DNA from: Diorhabda sublineata
Lineage: Eukaryota; Arthropoda; Insecta; Coleoptera; Chrysomelidae
Assembly (NCBI RefSeq): GCF_026230105.1
Contig: NC_079475.1
Location: 17,872,125-17,936,124 of the forward strand
Direction: 5' to 3'
DNA length: 64,000 nt
Part shown: piece after piece, positions 54,601 to 64,000 of the stretch
How the letters are laid out: each line of letters opens with the position of its first letter
Position numbering within the stretch: the first letter of the stretch is position 1
Program-made: the position numbers and the translations under genes
Notes under the pieces: generated by a model
What the model was told of the DNA's origin: nothing
Seen by the model: the letters and a program-made list of their open reading frames with translations, nothing else
The model's database searches: none

Positions 54601-56996
54601 CCGCTACAGTAAACTCTCATAACAATCAAATCCGTAGCCATCACCACCATCAATACCGATCTTGAAAACATTTTGGAATGGGGTGGAAGCAATCTGATTG
54701 AGTTCAATGCAGCAAAGACCCGGGCTGCTATTTTTATAAAGTAGGCTGGCACTGCAGCTCAGGATTTAATCCTGTCTGGACATAAAATATCCCCATCACC
54801 GCAAATAAGATATGAGGTTCAAAGCATAGTCACATGGCTTGTTGCCTTCTTCAAGACCAAAAAGCTTTATACTCCGTAACAGCTTCTAATCCGTATTATC
54901 AGTGATTCATCCATCTTTGGAATATTGCTCGCACATTCAGAGCTAAGCTCCCAAACATATCCTGGAGATGCTGGAGATGCTCGAATACAAGACTTATAGG
55001 TAATCCAGAGTTGCTCAGAAACTCGGACAGCTTAAAACAAAGACGAAAAGTCGCTGACCTGACTGTTTTACCGTTACTAACAAGGCAAATGCTCCTTCGA
55101 GCATTCTTTCGCCTAGAGAAGTTTTTACTAGACCTACTCGACAAGCGGACTCGATCTACTCGATTGTAATAGGGTTTATTTTTTCATGTGTTTTCTGCGT
55201 TAGATTTGTTTGATTGTATTTTTTTTGTTATGTATGTATTTTATATTATAGATACCTAGCAGCAATATATTTTTTGATTCACTAATATACTTTGCAATTG
55301 ATTTTTGTTCAAAATTACTAAAAAATACTATTGGATCAATATGATCCAGCGCGACCATAGTTGGCCGGGTGCAACTACTCCAGGGCTAGAGATTCATATT
55401 AATAATACTTTTAATACTATTAATAATTTGCTTGCTTCAATAATTACCAATATAATTCCAGATGGTGATACCGTTTTGACGATTATGATCAAAGAAATAA
55501 AAAATTTGGAAGCCGTTAAGTTACTTTGTCAGAAAAGCGCAGATATTAACAAGATATGTCCGAAGAATGGTTATGTTCCTATAAGAATGGCTATTAATGG
55601 TCAAACAGTAGATATATTTGAGTATTTTTTAACTTTAGAAAATATAAATCTAAACATTAAAGATTTTATTGGTATACCACCTTTGACTGCGGCACTTGTT
55701 TCAACTAATTCGGAAATAAGATCTGCAGCTCAAAAATACATGGTGAGTAAAATACTATTTTTATTCATATATAGTCATCACAAAATTATTAGAATAGCGT
55801 ATCAGTTAAGTTCAATAAAATCTCCTAGTTTCTAGCTTGTTTTTTATGGTTTCATCTGTATCTTTGGCTACTTTCATATTGCAAGAAATACAAATAGTAC
55901 TAAAAGGCAACAAAATATTGAGCAAACAATGAGAGATAGTAGAAAACAACATGAAACCACAAAATATGTATAAAAGGTAACAAAGGACAACAAAGAGCCC
56001 CAAAAGATATCAGAAGACAACAAAAAACAATAAAAAAGAACAAATGACCACAAACGGTAACGAAAGAAACAAAAATTCTTTAGATGAGAACCAAAAACAA
56101 TATAAAAAAAGAGAACGGAATACAGTACTGAAAAAAAAATCTTCGTTTGTACGGATATGAATGCTACCAATTGAACTTTTTTGTTTATAATAAGAAGTGA
56201 ATAAAATATTGTCCAGAGACTGCGGAGCAATGGCACACATGATTATCAGGTCTTCTAAATCCATGCCAGATGCTAGGTACCACAGACAATCTATGACTTG
56301 AAGGAACCGCCTCACGTATTTTCGTGTTCTTCTTCTCGGTGTCTTGGTGGACTAAATCGAGTAGGTTATCGAAACTTTCTTGGTTCATGCTTAGAAAGTT
56401 CCTATAATTCTCTGGTTCCGAACCACTCAGAAAGTTAAGGAGATGTTGATGAGTGAAGCGGTTCCTCACTTTATACCATCCTTAGACCACCGTCTTTTTT
56501 TCTTTTTGTGGTTTCTCTCCTTCACAGCAACCAATGTTAAGACCAGGAAGCTCAAATCTACATTTGACACCATTATATGCTCCTCACACCTCCACTTCTC
56601 AGCCTCGACTGAGAGTTTTGATGAAAAGATTGAAGTGTTTTGAAGCAAACTTGAAGCTCCCATCAATCGGAGCCTCAAGCATTTCATCAAGCCGCTTGAT
56701 AGTGTAGGGCCTCCTTTATATATTTATAATGTGTGTCTTCCTACAAATGATTTTTTCACCTGGACATCACGAAAATCCTGATTATAGGCAATTATCAGTC
56801 GTATAAAGCAAATCATGAGAACAAGTGATTGTTATTCTTCACAAATCTATCCGCTTTAAAAATACATAAAGCTAATTTTTTTTGATACTTTCAGGAAGAA
56901 AAAAATCGACAAATCGAAGAATTAGATGCTCTTTATAATGATGTTAGTGTTTTTACACCAGAATCTTGGGATACTTTGTCAACGATTTTTGATTGA
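38893..56996 (+). CDS. Relish: Relish copy B, 5' end not found, death domain truncated
   Basis: Second Relish paralogue, 6.5 kb downstream of copy A in the same orientation. Exons: 38893-39202, 40579-40720, 41750-41888, 44563-44667, 46125-46236, 47351-47797, 50861-51034, 52237-52565, 55462-55742 and 56895-56996. Phases close to a TGA at 56994-56996, giving about 712 residues from the first exon seen; an upstream exon ending in phase 1 is still needed. Domains: DNA-binding RHD (1-150), IPT (150-275), basic linker (about 280-420), ankyrins (about 477-679). It ends 34 residues later at ...LSTIFD, where copy A enters its death domain. The acidic linker exon is missing. The sequence is more diverged than A in the recognition loop and IPT. 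All splice sites and frames remain open, so it looks like a functional but rapidly changing gene rather than a pseudogene. Confidence 0.85.
39533..39614. repeat. (TA)n microsatellite
   Basis: Pure TA run of about 80 bp between the two RHD exons of Relish B. It creates artificial YIYIYI open frames on both strands. Confidence 0.95.
40579..40720 (+). CDS. Relish: Relish B RHD exon 2
   Basis: 142 nt, phase 2 to 0, from acceptor GTGTTTCAG to donor GAG|GTGTGT. It encodes [15 protein letters not shown], matching the Rel 'F-x-N-[LM]-G-I-x-x-x-x-[KR]-K' strand, then a long charged helix ([19 protein letters not shown]). The join GYRAV-FSNL restores the Rel pattern. The glycine normally in N-x-G-I is Leu. 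No equivalent exon was found for copy A. Confidence 0.83.
41110..41575 (+). mobile_element. mariner N-terminal half, decayed
   Basis: After a degraded start, the + strand reads [20 protein letters not shown] then [16 protein letters not shown] (HTH) and [20 protein letters not shown]. The '[22 protein letters not shown]' motif is typical of mariner. No third catalytic block. In the Relish B intron before 41750. Confidence 0.7.
41750..41888 (+). CDS. Relish: Relish B exon 3, start of IPT
   Basis: 139 nt, phase 0 to 1, from acceptor CTGTTTCAG to donor T|GTAAGT. It reads [20 protein letters not shown] and [12 protein letters not shown], clearly paralogous to A 11250-11388 with the same length and phases. 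The INNLKSALTG signature of A is not kept (VFNICITPEN instead). Confidence 0.88.
42208..42852 (+). mobile_element. mariner, internally deleted copy of the 8.4-kb element
   Basis: It starts TTGTCAAATCCATATGATGT and ends near TTAGTTGGTCACACGACTTG, paralleling 8381-9420 but about 400 bp shorter. The remaining coding piece reads [20 protein letters not shown], and [15 protein letters not shown] carries the third catalytic Asp. The middle of the transposase is missing. Confidence 0.75.
42870..44560. other. Relish B intron, mostly nothing recognised
   Basis: Apart from the candidate exon at 43823-43909 I see no motif. The long minus-strand frame at 42618-43058 is largely a shadow of the mariner tail. 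Confidence 0.45.
43823..43909 (+). CDS. Relish B candidate extra cassette exon
   Basis: 87 nt (29 codons) between acceptor CTATTTTTTAG and donor G|GTACGT, phase 1 to 1, so it fits in frame between 41888 and 44563 without disturbing the rest. It would insert [15 protein letters not shown] and the helical [13 protein letters not shown] into the IPT domain. Copy A has no equivalent, and the flanking exons also join directly in frame, so this may be an alternative exon or chance. Confidence 0.25.
44563..44667 (+). CDS. Relish: Relish B exon 4, IPT domain
   Basis: 105 nt, phase 1 to 1, from acceptor CTTGTTTAG to donor G|GTAAGT. It reads [20 protein letters not shown] and [14 protein letters not shown]. 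Same length and phase as A 18192-18296, but KIVRLD has become KIYMLS and ILVERV has become LLVNLD, so this is the most diverged exon of the pair. Confidence 0.78.
45113..45830 (-). mobile_element. Deleted mariner with terminal repeats, HTH part only
   Basis: Ends GAGGACGATGCTACTCAATG ... AAAAAGTACC (left) and GGTACTTTTCGGAGCATCCTC (right) are inverted relatives. The minus strand (45724-45404) encodes [39 protein letters not shown] and [11 protein letters not shown], the mariner DNA-binding HTH. The catalytic D,D34D region is missing. Between Relish B exons at 44667 and 46125. Confidence 0.78.
46125..46236 (+). CDS. Relish: Relish B exon 5, IPT domain
   Basis: 112 nt, phase 1 to 2, from acceptor TTTTTTAG to donor AA|GTAAGT. 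It encodes [20 protein letters not shown] and VFHHGIVIK, matching A exon 4. The conserved W-E-D-W-G turn is kept; H-H-Q-Y-A-I-V-F is reduced to H-H-G-I-V-I. Confidence 0.88.
47351..47797 (+). CDS. Relish: Relish B exon 6, end of IPT and basic linker
   Basis: 447 nt, phase 2 to 2. It begins [20 protein letters not shown], then KSFRYIPN and a strongly basic segment ([18 protein letters not shown]) that could act as a nuclear localisation signal. Next comes ISNLQIDQF, whose LQID (47601-47612) resembles the L-x-x-D type of site cut by the IMD-pathway caspase. The rest is polar linker. The donor is CA|GTAAGT. Confidence 0.88.
47800..49640. other. Relish B intron, no gene seen
   Basis: Includes a GC-richer stretch at about 48200-48560 of possible repeat origin. 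No coding motif on either strand. Confidence 0.45.
49655..50600 (-). mobile_element. mariner element, decayed
   Basis: The left end ACGAGGGTCAATTTTCAATT looks terminal. The minus strand reads [20 protein letters not shown] then [20 protein letters not shown] (first catalytic region, D lost: ADGMW for GDETW) and [13 protein letters not shown] (linker). Frameshifted. It ends about 260 bp before the Relish B exon at 50861. Confidence 0.72.
50861..51034 (+). CDS. Relish: Relish B exon 7, linker before ankyrins
   Basis: 174 nt, phase 2 to 2. The acceptor AG at 50859-50860 was chosen because the stronger-looking AG at 50848-50849 gives an immediate in-frame stop. It encodes [20 protein letters not shown] and [14 protein letters not shown], matching A exon 6. 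The split codon joins as KNYVKN-ALKVFIC. Confidence 0.75.
51110..51830 (-). mobile_element. IS630/mariner-type transposase remnant
   Basis: The minus strand around 51790-51500 reads [59 protein letters not shown]. These match the DDE_3 'QDGAPPHYA ... LWGHLKSIVYKTKP' blocks. The end TGTACGGAACGCTTCAATTA at about 51101 is typical of this family. Confidence 0.62.
52237..52565 (+). CDS. Relish: Relish B exon 8, ankyrin repeats
   Basis: 329 nt, phase 2 to 1, same length as A exon 7. Motifs: [19 protein letters not shown] (a decayed first repeat), [20 protein letters not shown] and [20 protein letters not shown]. The T-P-L-H-x-A consensus is intact in the second and third repeats. Confidence 0.9.
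52640..52800 (+). mobile_element. LINE RT scrap
   Basis: [20 protein letters not shown] resembles the RT motif 'G-D-x-L-S-P-x-L-F-N-L-V-M-x-x-I'. Too short to place in a family. Located just after the Relish B exon ending at 52565. Confidence 0.45.
53067..53460 (+). mobile_element. Unrecognised 86-aa frame followed by mariner scrap
   Basis: 53067-53327 is open for 86 codons (Thr/Ser-rich start, basic CCCRRR in the middle) with no motif I know. At 53383-53445 the + strand reads [20 protein letters not shown], the mariner block around the second catalytic Asp. The two need not belong together. Confidence 0.45.
53880..55170 (+). mobile_element. jockey-like LINE, 3' two-thirds
   Basis: In order, with frameshifts and stops: [72 protein letters not shown] (RT catalytic Asp pair) and [20 protein letters not shown] with [10 protein letters not shown] at the C-terminus. 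Same family as 22900-23200. It inserted in the Relish B intron before the exon at 55462. Confidence 0.8.
55462..55742 (+). CDS. Relish: Relish B exon 9, ankyrin repeats
   Basis: 281 nt, phase 1 to 0, same length as A exon 8. It carries [40 protein letters not shown] and [20 protein letters not shown]. The donor is ATG|GTGAGT. The sequence immediately upstream is the tail of a LINE insertion. Confidence 0.88.
56000..56700 (-). mobile_element. PIF/Harbinger transposase N-terminal remnant
   Basis: The minus strand from 56470 reads [40 protein letters not shown] and LSVV, then in the next frame [10 protein letters not shown]. This matches Harbi1-like 'F-L-R-M-x-x-x-x-F-D-x-L-L ... M-R-x-x-x-x-x-x-x-R-L' followed by 'LASG'. 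No DDE region. In the last intron of Relish B, close to the missing linker-exon position. Confidence 0.7.
56895..56996 (+). CDS. Relish: Relish B last exon, death domain cut short
   Basis: 102 nt in phase 0 including the TGA. It reads [20 protein letters not shown] and LSTIFD-stop. This aligns with EELEILYTDIKIFTPQALDE / VSEILDRSGNW of A exon 10, so the protein stops at the first helix. None of the three frames just downstream resumes a recognisable death domain. Confidence 0.82.
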   Translation, partial: EEKNRQIEELDALYNDVSVFTPESWDTLSTIFD

Positions 56997-57843
56997 ATTA
57001 TAAGCCGGACAGTACCCTGGATTTTCTTCCATAAGCGATAAGCAAAGTGTATAAATAGTTTATACTGATTAAAATTCTAAACCTGATACTATTTTTATTT
57101 ATGTTTTCAAAACCAAAACAATGATGTACTGCTTGAGTAAAGAAATACATTACATATCCCATACATCCCGATCTTTAAGTTTGTAACCAGGAACCTCGAA
57201 TTGTATTTGACTCTCATTGTATTGTTAGATGATAAAATCTGTTCTTCAGCTTATTCTATTTACCCGAACTTCTTTTGGAAGACGAATACAGGATGTTTTC
57301 TACCAATGAATAATCTATCCCAGTATCTTCATATGCACCTATAAATTCTTATAATGCAGGGGGACCCTCATCTAACCTAACCTGCAAAAGCACTTTATTT
57401 TTTCATCAATTCTCAGCGACAGTAGCTTTCACACGGGATCGCAAGCTCTAGCAGTTTTTGAAATACTAAATTACCAGCAGTATAATATTTAAAACAATCC
57501 TTTTCGAAATATATGATGTGCTATTTATCGGTGAAACCCGTTACTGACTTGCTGGCAAACTTCCTTAACTTCCGGTAGACTGCCGTGTAACTCAGTATTT
57601 CACCCACTCTTCTTCTTGGAATAATTAGCTGATTTTCTTCTTTCTATTGCCGTTTCATCTTCATGTGAGGATCACTTTCTAGATCTCCAATCCTGATGGA
57701 TGATCATTTTTCATCGTCTACTGTAGCTCTTGAAACCGCAGAAATGGCAACGCAGAAAGTCGTAGAAAATCATCGTACGAAAATATTCCAAATTTAATTT
57801 CATTTTTTTACCAAGATGAATGTTTCAAGTATCTGGAAACAAC

Positions 57844-58910
57844 TCAAATATGAGGATATATTGAAAAGTTCTTAGCCTACTATAGAACCAAACAAAATTT
57901 CAATGTCAAAATATTTTATTTTTCAACATATTCTCCTCTTAATTGGATACATTTATATCAGCGAACCTGCAAAGTCTCTAGACCTTTCAAAAAAAATGTT
58001 TCTTCTTGCAATGCAAACCAGACCTCCACAGCTTTAATTACCTCTTCGTTGGTAGAAAATTTACGACCTTTTACACTTTTTTTCAATTGAGGAAAGAGAT
58101 GACAGTCGGACGGAGCCAAATCTGGTGAATAATGAGGGTGTTCTAGTAATTCAAACCCTAAGTTACGAATTTTTTGCATGGCAACATGAGATTTGTGTGT
58201 AGGGGCGTTGTCCTACAAAAAAAACACCTTTGTATAGTTTTCCGCGTCTTTCCTCTTTAATTTTTTCCCGTAGAGTGATCAGTAATGTCGAATAGTATTG
58301 TTCCAGCTATTGTTCTACCCTTATCAAAAAAATCAATCATGATTAGTCCATCGCAATCCCAAAAAACTGAAACAAGAACTTTTCCAGCAGATTTTTGGAT
58401 ACGAAACTACTTAGATCTTGGAGAACCAGAGTGTCGCCATTCCATCTATTGTTTCTTTGTTTCTGGATCGTAGAAATGTACCCAAGTCTCCTACATAGTA
58501 ACAATTCGGCTTAAGAAGTCTACATCGTTTTTAAATCACAGATCAAACTGGCCTTCCCAATCGGTCATCATCTTCAATGGAAAATTTACTTCTTTTGAAG
58601 CTTGCAGTTCAATTTTTCATGGTCGCATACGAAGGACATTGATCACCAAGGGTATTAAGCATATCTTCGTAAATCTGCTTACCTCTTAACCCTTTTAAAT
58701 ACAGGTACTTGATGATGACACGATACTCCAATTTTTCTATTTTCACAATTTCGGTGGACATCTTTTTTCTTTTAATTTATTGTGTAGCTCTAGTTCACTT
58801 TTTTGACTTTACACTGACACTTCTAATAAGTTATTGTTCGCTGCTATGGTAACGCAATAATAATTTTGTTTATGCATGGAACTGGTCTAGGTTAACTAGA
58901 TATCAATACA
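57844..58910 (-). mobile_element. mariner element (mellifera-like), copy 2
   Basis: The minus strand starts near 58760 with MSTEIVKIEKLEYRVIIKYL, YLKGLRGKQIYEDMLNTLGD and SFKRSKFSIEDDDRLGRPV, and ends with FELLEHPHYSPDLAPSDCHL then FPQLKKSVKGRKFSTNEEVI. Same family as 15737-16870 with shared ends (GGATATATTGAAAAGTTCTT). A premature stop and shifts in the middle. Confidence 0.8.
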
Positions 58911-58999
58911 TCCACGTAATACTCGTATGAAAACACGTTTAGAGTACGTTCACCATTAAAAATGTCAAAATTCACAATGGCAACGTCAGATTTGAAATC

Positions 59000-60400
59000 T
59001 TTAAAACAGTGTTGCCGCATCTCAAAATATTAGGCACCTAACAAATAACGTCAGGGTGAAGATAATTGGATATTTCTACTAAAATCAACAAGAAGCTTAT
59101 CAAATACTAGAAAATATTTAACTAAGCTTTTTGAGCGATGAAGTATGTTCGATCTGGAGCCCTTCTCAATTGTCTAGAGCATTCATTTATCAGTAATTTC
59201 TTATTTAGATCAAAATTTCATCTTTTCTCAAGTTGAAAATTCCATTGTACCCTTTTTTCATATCAATATTTAATGTTTGTATACCAAAGATATCAAATGG
59301 TTATTGCTCAGTCCAATTAAACATCGTCTTCTATGGGAAATCATATAGTTACCTGATCTATACGAATGTAATCCGATCTTTTGCAAAAACAATACATTTA
59401 TTTTAACGGGACGACTGTGAAGATTTTTTCAATTGTAATTAACTTACTGTATACGCGGTTCTCGACGTTAATTTAACGTTATGTTTCTTAGAACTTCTAA
59501 GCAACGATAAAAATTCTCTTTTCTTCAAGTTTTTCTTCGCTCATTTCAAATTCTCAATAGTTAATTATCGTGTTATTTTCTCATTTCTAAGTACACATAG
59601 TCGTATTATACTATACTTGCACGTACTGTTAGAATGTCTATTGTTTTTTAAGGACAATGGCAGCTTCAAATGGGTAGTAAATAACACTCTAGAGAATTTT
59701 TGAGAAATTGTGAATGGGGTTGTTCTATTTGCGGAAAATATATTACGCTTTTATTGGTACTTCGATGAGACATATGTCAGTAATTATTCAGAAATATGAG
59801 ATATACAGTGGCCGCTCGCCATTGAAAAAGGGCTCACAGTTAAATAATTTGTTACAATAAAATACTATCCAGCTTCAAGGTAATTGGTGTACTGAAATGA
59901 AGTAAAATCAAAATAAATCCCTCTTCTATTGAAAATCACCGACTTGTGTTGTGTTTTTAATTTGATGGAGGAATTATTGCCGATTTATTAGAATATTTGC
60001 ATTTGCAGTTACGGTAAAAATTATTTTTCTACTTTTCTTATTGTAATCAATGCATTTTGAGAATGTTTTGAAGGTCGCAAATAACAAGTACTAAGAAGGT
60101 ATCGAATGCCCTCGATAATGGAATGTAAGTTAACTTACCACCCTTGGGCCATATAAAACATGTCACTTATTTAATTAAAAAAACTTGCTATATTCATTAA
60201 GTTTCAACTACAAACATAAGAAATACTTTTAGTTTTTTTATTTTATCAACAACCTCTAACTAACAATGATCAATAAGAAATGATAATATTAAGTGATATG
60301 AATATTAATAGTAAAATAATACTGATCAACAAAATTAAAACTTTTTTTGTCAAAAGAAGCTTATATCAAATTTTGAATATACTGTGGCCACCAAACATTA
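59000..60400. other. No gene seen
   Basis: AT-rich intergenic sequence; no open frame above 60 codons and no repeat ends identified. Confidence 0.5.
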
Positions 60401-60405
60401 ATATA

Positions 60406-61890
60406 TCAATGAAAAAAATCTACGCACAGGTTTCTTTGAGACATTAAGACATATATTTTTATAAAAAGTACAAAAATCTCTAACACCATAATACAAAAAT
60501 ATTCTTTAATGTACAATAAATAGCTATGATTTTCGTGAATGTTTGGCTTCAGGTAGGTCTTTTCAAGTCTCCAATAGTAATTTGCTAGGATTCCTAGACT
60601 TTTGTCCCCTTGATAGCGCTTTTCTGTTAAGGATATATGCTGATGAAATATTTCATCTTGTTCGTCATTCGCAACACCCAAATTCCCAGGAAAGAAATCC
60701 GGATGAAAATGCAGGATATGTATTTTCAAAGAAATATCACATTTCAAAACTTTGTATCAAATTATAAGCTCATTGATTAAGTCCTAAGTCATAAGTAATT
60801 TTCCACTTTTTGGTTTACATGGAAATTTTTAACAACATTCACAAAACATTTCCAGGCGACTTTTTCCATATCATTCAGCTTTCCTTTATTAGTTACCGTA
60901 TTTGTGGACCAATAAATATTGCCTCGCTGAGTTTGGAGAAGTATAAGAATCCACTGCCATCTTTAGGCAATGCTTTTACCTGCTTTTAATGATTTTTCAT
61001 CACGCCCAGGTTTATATGCAACAGTGGCAAAAGTATGTAATCAGAGTTCACTAAAGGATCATTTTTAACATTCTTTTGCCGTGGAGTAAGTGATCCAAAC
61101 TTGGGCCATACTTTTGTATAGTAACTTTTCTGCCTCTCCACGAATTTCCCAAACATGTTTACTGTATTCAATTTTTTCAGGAAGGAACTTGAAGTTCTTG
61201 TAAGTGTCTATCATATCAGAAACATGGACAACCGGCACTGAAAGACATTGTTTCCATTGTTTGGTGACAATGTTTTCAAGCTAGTTTTTGAGGAGACAAT
61301 CGCCAGTGACTTACACTTACACAAATGTTATTCGAATAGACTAAATAATCTCATTAAGAAAAGTAAGGTTTCATTCCATCATTACGATGTTAGAAATAAA
61401 AAGTTTTTTTACAAGAAGAAAATAGATTCCAGTCGTTTAATGTAGGCCCCAAAAGCCCAGCTTGTTTTTTAGACAAATTCAAATCACGTACCGTACTGAA
61501 TAGTTTAAATCACTTTGTATCAATACCTAGGTCACTCGGGTTGACTAAGAACAAATTCCTGACTAGAAACAGAATCCTGATTTTCTGGTTGATTCGGAGG
61601 CTTTGGGACAGGCAGTTCGGCACTATGTAGGATTGGTCTATTGGCCGATGACAAGTTTGGGTACTGGAAGTGTGTTTGGACTTGGTTCTGCTAAAATATT
61701 TGATACATATACCAAAAGGCAAATGTCTAGATTCTTGCTTAGCCCAATCTAAAAGGAGTCTCACATACGCTACACAACTTACATGTGAAACCCAGGATTT
61801 ATCTTGGAGGCTTACGGGAAAACGAAAATAGGCTAAAAAGCACTTTTCGATTAGTGGCGCTGAGATGTATAGGTATAGGTATAACAAAAA
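60406..61890 (-). mobile_element. Decayed copy of dispersed arthropod repeat protein
   Basis: Reading the minus strand from 61860: KCFLAYFRFPVSLQDKSWVS, ESRHLPFGI, RTKSKHTSSTQTCHRPID; then GSLTPRQKNVKNDPLVNSDY, LPLLHINLGVMKN (about 61100-60990) and MKCDISLKIHILHFHPDFFP, GNLGVANDEQDEIFHQHISL (60747-60640). Same family and order as 34640-36240; frameshifted and inactive. Confidence 0.68.
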
Positions 61891-61899
61891 CTGTTATTA

Positions 61900-64000
61900 G
61901 AACACTTTCGCGGCATATTAACAATGTAACAAACGTAACTTAGTATTTGCTCCATTGAAGAGACAGCTATATGCTGAGCTCTATTTAAGAATGTTCTCCT
62001 TATTGATTAGGTTAAGTGAGGCTAGATTAGGTTGGGTTTGGATAAGTTTTGGACTTTGAATGCCCATCTAGTCTCATTTATTGCCTCCTATCGTGTGTTC
62101 TATCGCTTCGTGACGCACCTTATCGGTTGCTCGTATCGTCATCAGAAAAGAAACCCCTTTTCTGCATCGACCCTTCCTCATCATCTCCTTCCTCTAGTAA
62201 AAAACTTCCATATCTTCGAACCTAGGTGTTTTCGCCGAACCGAATTTGTCCAATATGTTCCACATTTCATTTGCATTATTAAATATGTGAAATTTCATCA
62301 GGTAAACTTAATAGAACTCTCTCAAAGGTACAAAGACTTGCTTGCTTATTTGCAAGTGGGGTCATGAAATCTTGTCCAACAGCTACACTACTCGTAGAAG
62401 TGATTCCTACCTATCCACATACTAGTACTTAGAACGGAATCATCAAAGAAAACCCGTTCCTAAATAATGACCAGCCCTGGGACATGCCTCAGGACTTTAT
62501 ACGTCGCCCGAATTGAGATTGTAGAGCTGGTAAAGAAAGGTCTAGCAGCAGACCACCAAGAGCTTTGGAAAAAGTGCTGAACATTTTATCAAAGCAGAAG
62601 ATTAGTATGTCGTATCACCCTTCATAATTCAATCAAATGATGACTCTAGACGATTCTGTTTACCATTATTATTTATAAAGGTACTTTGGAATTTGAAACT
62701 TTTGCTTTTGTTTTGTTAAATTCGGAAAAAATTTATTTTCCTTCATAGTTTTTGCTTTGAAATTTTGTTTCCAGAAAAAAAAACGAATGGGGTACATAAA
62801 GGGCTCAGTTCACGTCTGGTACTCTGTTTAAACCAAACACCCTTACAGGCAGGTAAATTTTATTCGTCTATTTACGTTTTATAGGTTAATTTTATTTTGT
62901 AGTAAGTTAAAAAGGTATAATAATGATTTTTTTAAGTTCCACGTAGGACTACAATTTATAATGTTTCGATTGCCTTTTAACGAATATTTTCTGGAATAAG
63001 ATATACATTTATAAAAATCATAAATTAATAAAATTAAGTATCTACGCCTATGGTAGATCAAACAAAAGTGTCGGTAAAGGTTTTTATAATCTGCAATTGA
63101 TATTGGAAATACTATAACACATTTGGTATTAAAAAAACTGACTCGATGTAGACTCAATCGTGAAATTTAACAATATGAATTCCTTGGTGTTCTCACTAGC
63201 ATTGTTGTGACAAATAGACGGGACACTTAATAGCCACAACCAGGTTAAGACAGTTGTGTTATGTTACCTTCTTGAAATTAAATATACTTTAATTCTCCAT
63301 ATTCTAGGAGGTATTTTATAAATTTCATGATTCAAAAGAATGCATGCTGATGTCTAATGGCAGAGCACATCAGTAAAACAGCCCCGTCCCCCCCTCTCAT
63401 CCCTTTATTACATTTACTATGTACGCGTCAACAATTTGCATAAATATGTACTTTGTTAAAAAAGTAAAAACAGAGAAAAATAGTCGTTCTTCGGCTATGG
63501 CAACAGAGGCTCGAAAGACCGGCTCCTCGCATCCGTCTACTTTTTGATTAACCAACACAAGAAACAAAACTGGATCTCACATCGCCACCTTCCATAAGGG
63601 TCGGAATCAGCCATCTACATCAAAATAATGATTGACTCATTTATATTTAATTAAAAACGAACCAAATAAAATTTTTTCCCAGCAATATTGTTTGGGGTAA
63701 AACAAACATTCAAATACTAGAATTAAGTTTCCCCCTTGTTTTTTTTATTGTTGAATCAAAGTTATCGACCATACAGAGAAAATGCTGGAATTTCTAGCTT
63801 ATTTATTAAATTTCATTTATGTTTGCCCGATCAATTGATTAAGTTGGCTAAAAGTTGAGAACCAAACATTTGTATAAATGGATTAACCAAGCAATCCGGG
63901 GATACAGGTTTTCAAAGTTTCTTCAATTTCTCCAACTTTGTAATTTCATTATCATAACTACATCTCTATTACATCCTATACTTAGTATTTGCTTGCATGT
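61900..64000. other. No gene seen
   Basis: Intergenic. Contains GGTTAAGTGAGGCTAGATTA then GGTTGGGTTTGG at about 62009-62041, a common low-complexity motif in insect DNA, and a C-run near 63385. The open frames at 62032-62367 (+) and 62879-63157 (-) show no motifs. Confidence 0.45.

Noticed and set aside
55812..56315. Long hydrophobic minus-strand frames (LLFVLFCY...)
   Set aside because: Come from an A-rich AACAAAA-type stretch on the + strand; partly overlap the Harbinger remnant; not a membrane protein gene.
56997..57120. Remainder of a death domain after the Relish B stop
   Set aside because: All three frames were read; none gives the G-N-W...A-x-L-L-G core or later helices seen in A.
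1..64000. CRISPR arrays, operons, ribosome binding sites, rRNA
   Set aside because: None present; the spliced genes and element types show this is animal nuclear DNA.

Overview
This is nuclear DNA from an insect: AT-rich, intron-rich and packed with decayed transposons (mariner, Tc1, Tigger/jerky, PIF/Harbinger, jockey-like LINEs). A beetle is a reasonable guess from the repeat types, but the sequence does not prove the order. There is no bacterial-type gene organisation, CRISPR array, rRNA or convincing intact tRNA.

The only real genes I can support are two head-to-tail copies of Relish, the NF-kappaB/p100-like transcription factor of the IMD immune pathway, both on the + strand. Copy A runs from about 11.1 to 32.3 kb. 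It has the RHD dimerisation (IPT) half, a nuclear-localisation-like basic patch, an IkappaB-like ankyrin block, an acidic linker and a complete C-terminal death domain. I see no N-terminal DNA-binding half in the 11 kb upstream. A tiny ATG-containing exon at 11089-11120 could give it an N-truncated start. Copy B runs from about 38.9 to 57.0 kb (its 5' end is not found). It has the DNA-binding half with an altered recognition loop, then IPT and ankyrins, but it lacks the acidic linker exon and stops at the start of the death domain. Intron phases agree throughout and four exon pairs have identical lengths (139, 105, 329 and 281 nt). Exons 2-11 of A sum to 2037 nt, exactly 679 codons. B from 38893 closes in frame to its stop at 56996. 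The two copies therefore look like a tandem duplication in which each has lost or changed what the other keeps.

Layout: 0-9.5 kb is repeat debris, including a tandem duplication at 2.9-4.8 kb in which one unit carries a Harbinger-like MITE and the other preserves the empty site. 9.5-32.3 kb is Relish A with transposons in most introns. 32.3-38.9 kb is intergenic, with a decayed copy of a dispersed arthropod repeat protein and a reverse-strand DDE transposase. 38.9-57.0 kb is Relish B, its introns also full of mariner, LINE and Harbinger pieces. 57.0-64.0 kb is intergenic, with one mariner and another decayed copy of the dispersed repeat protein.

All coding joins below are read from splice-site consensus, reading frame and A/B comparison only. 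No transcript evidence or database search was available, and family assignments rest on recognised motifs.
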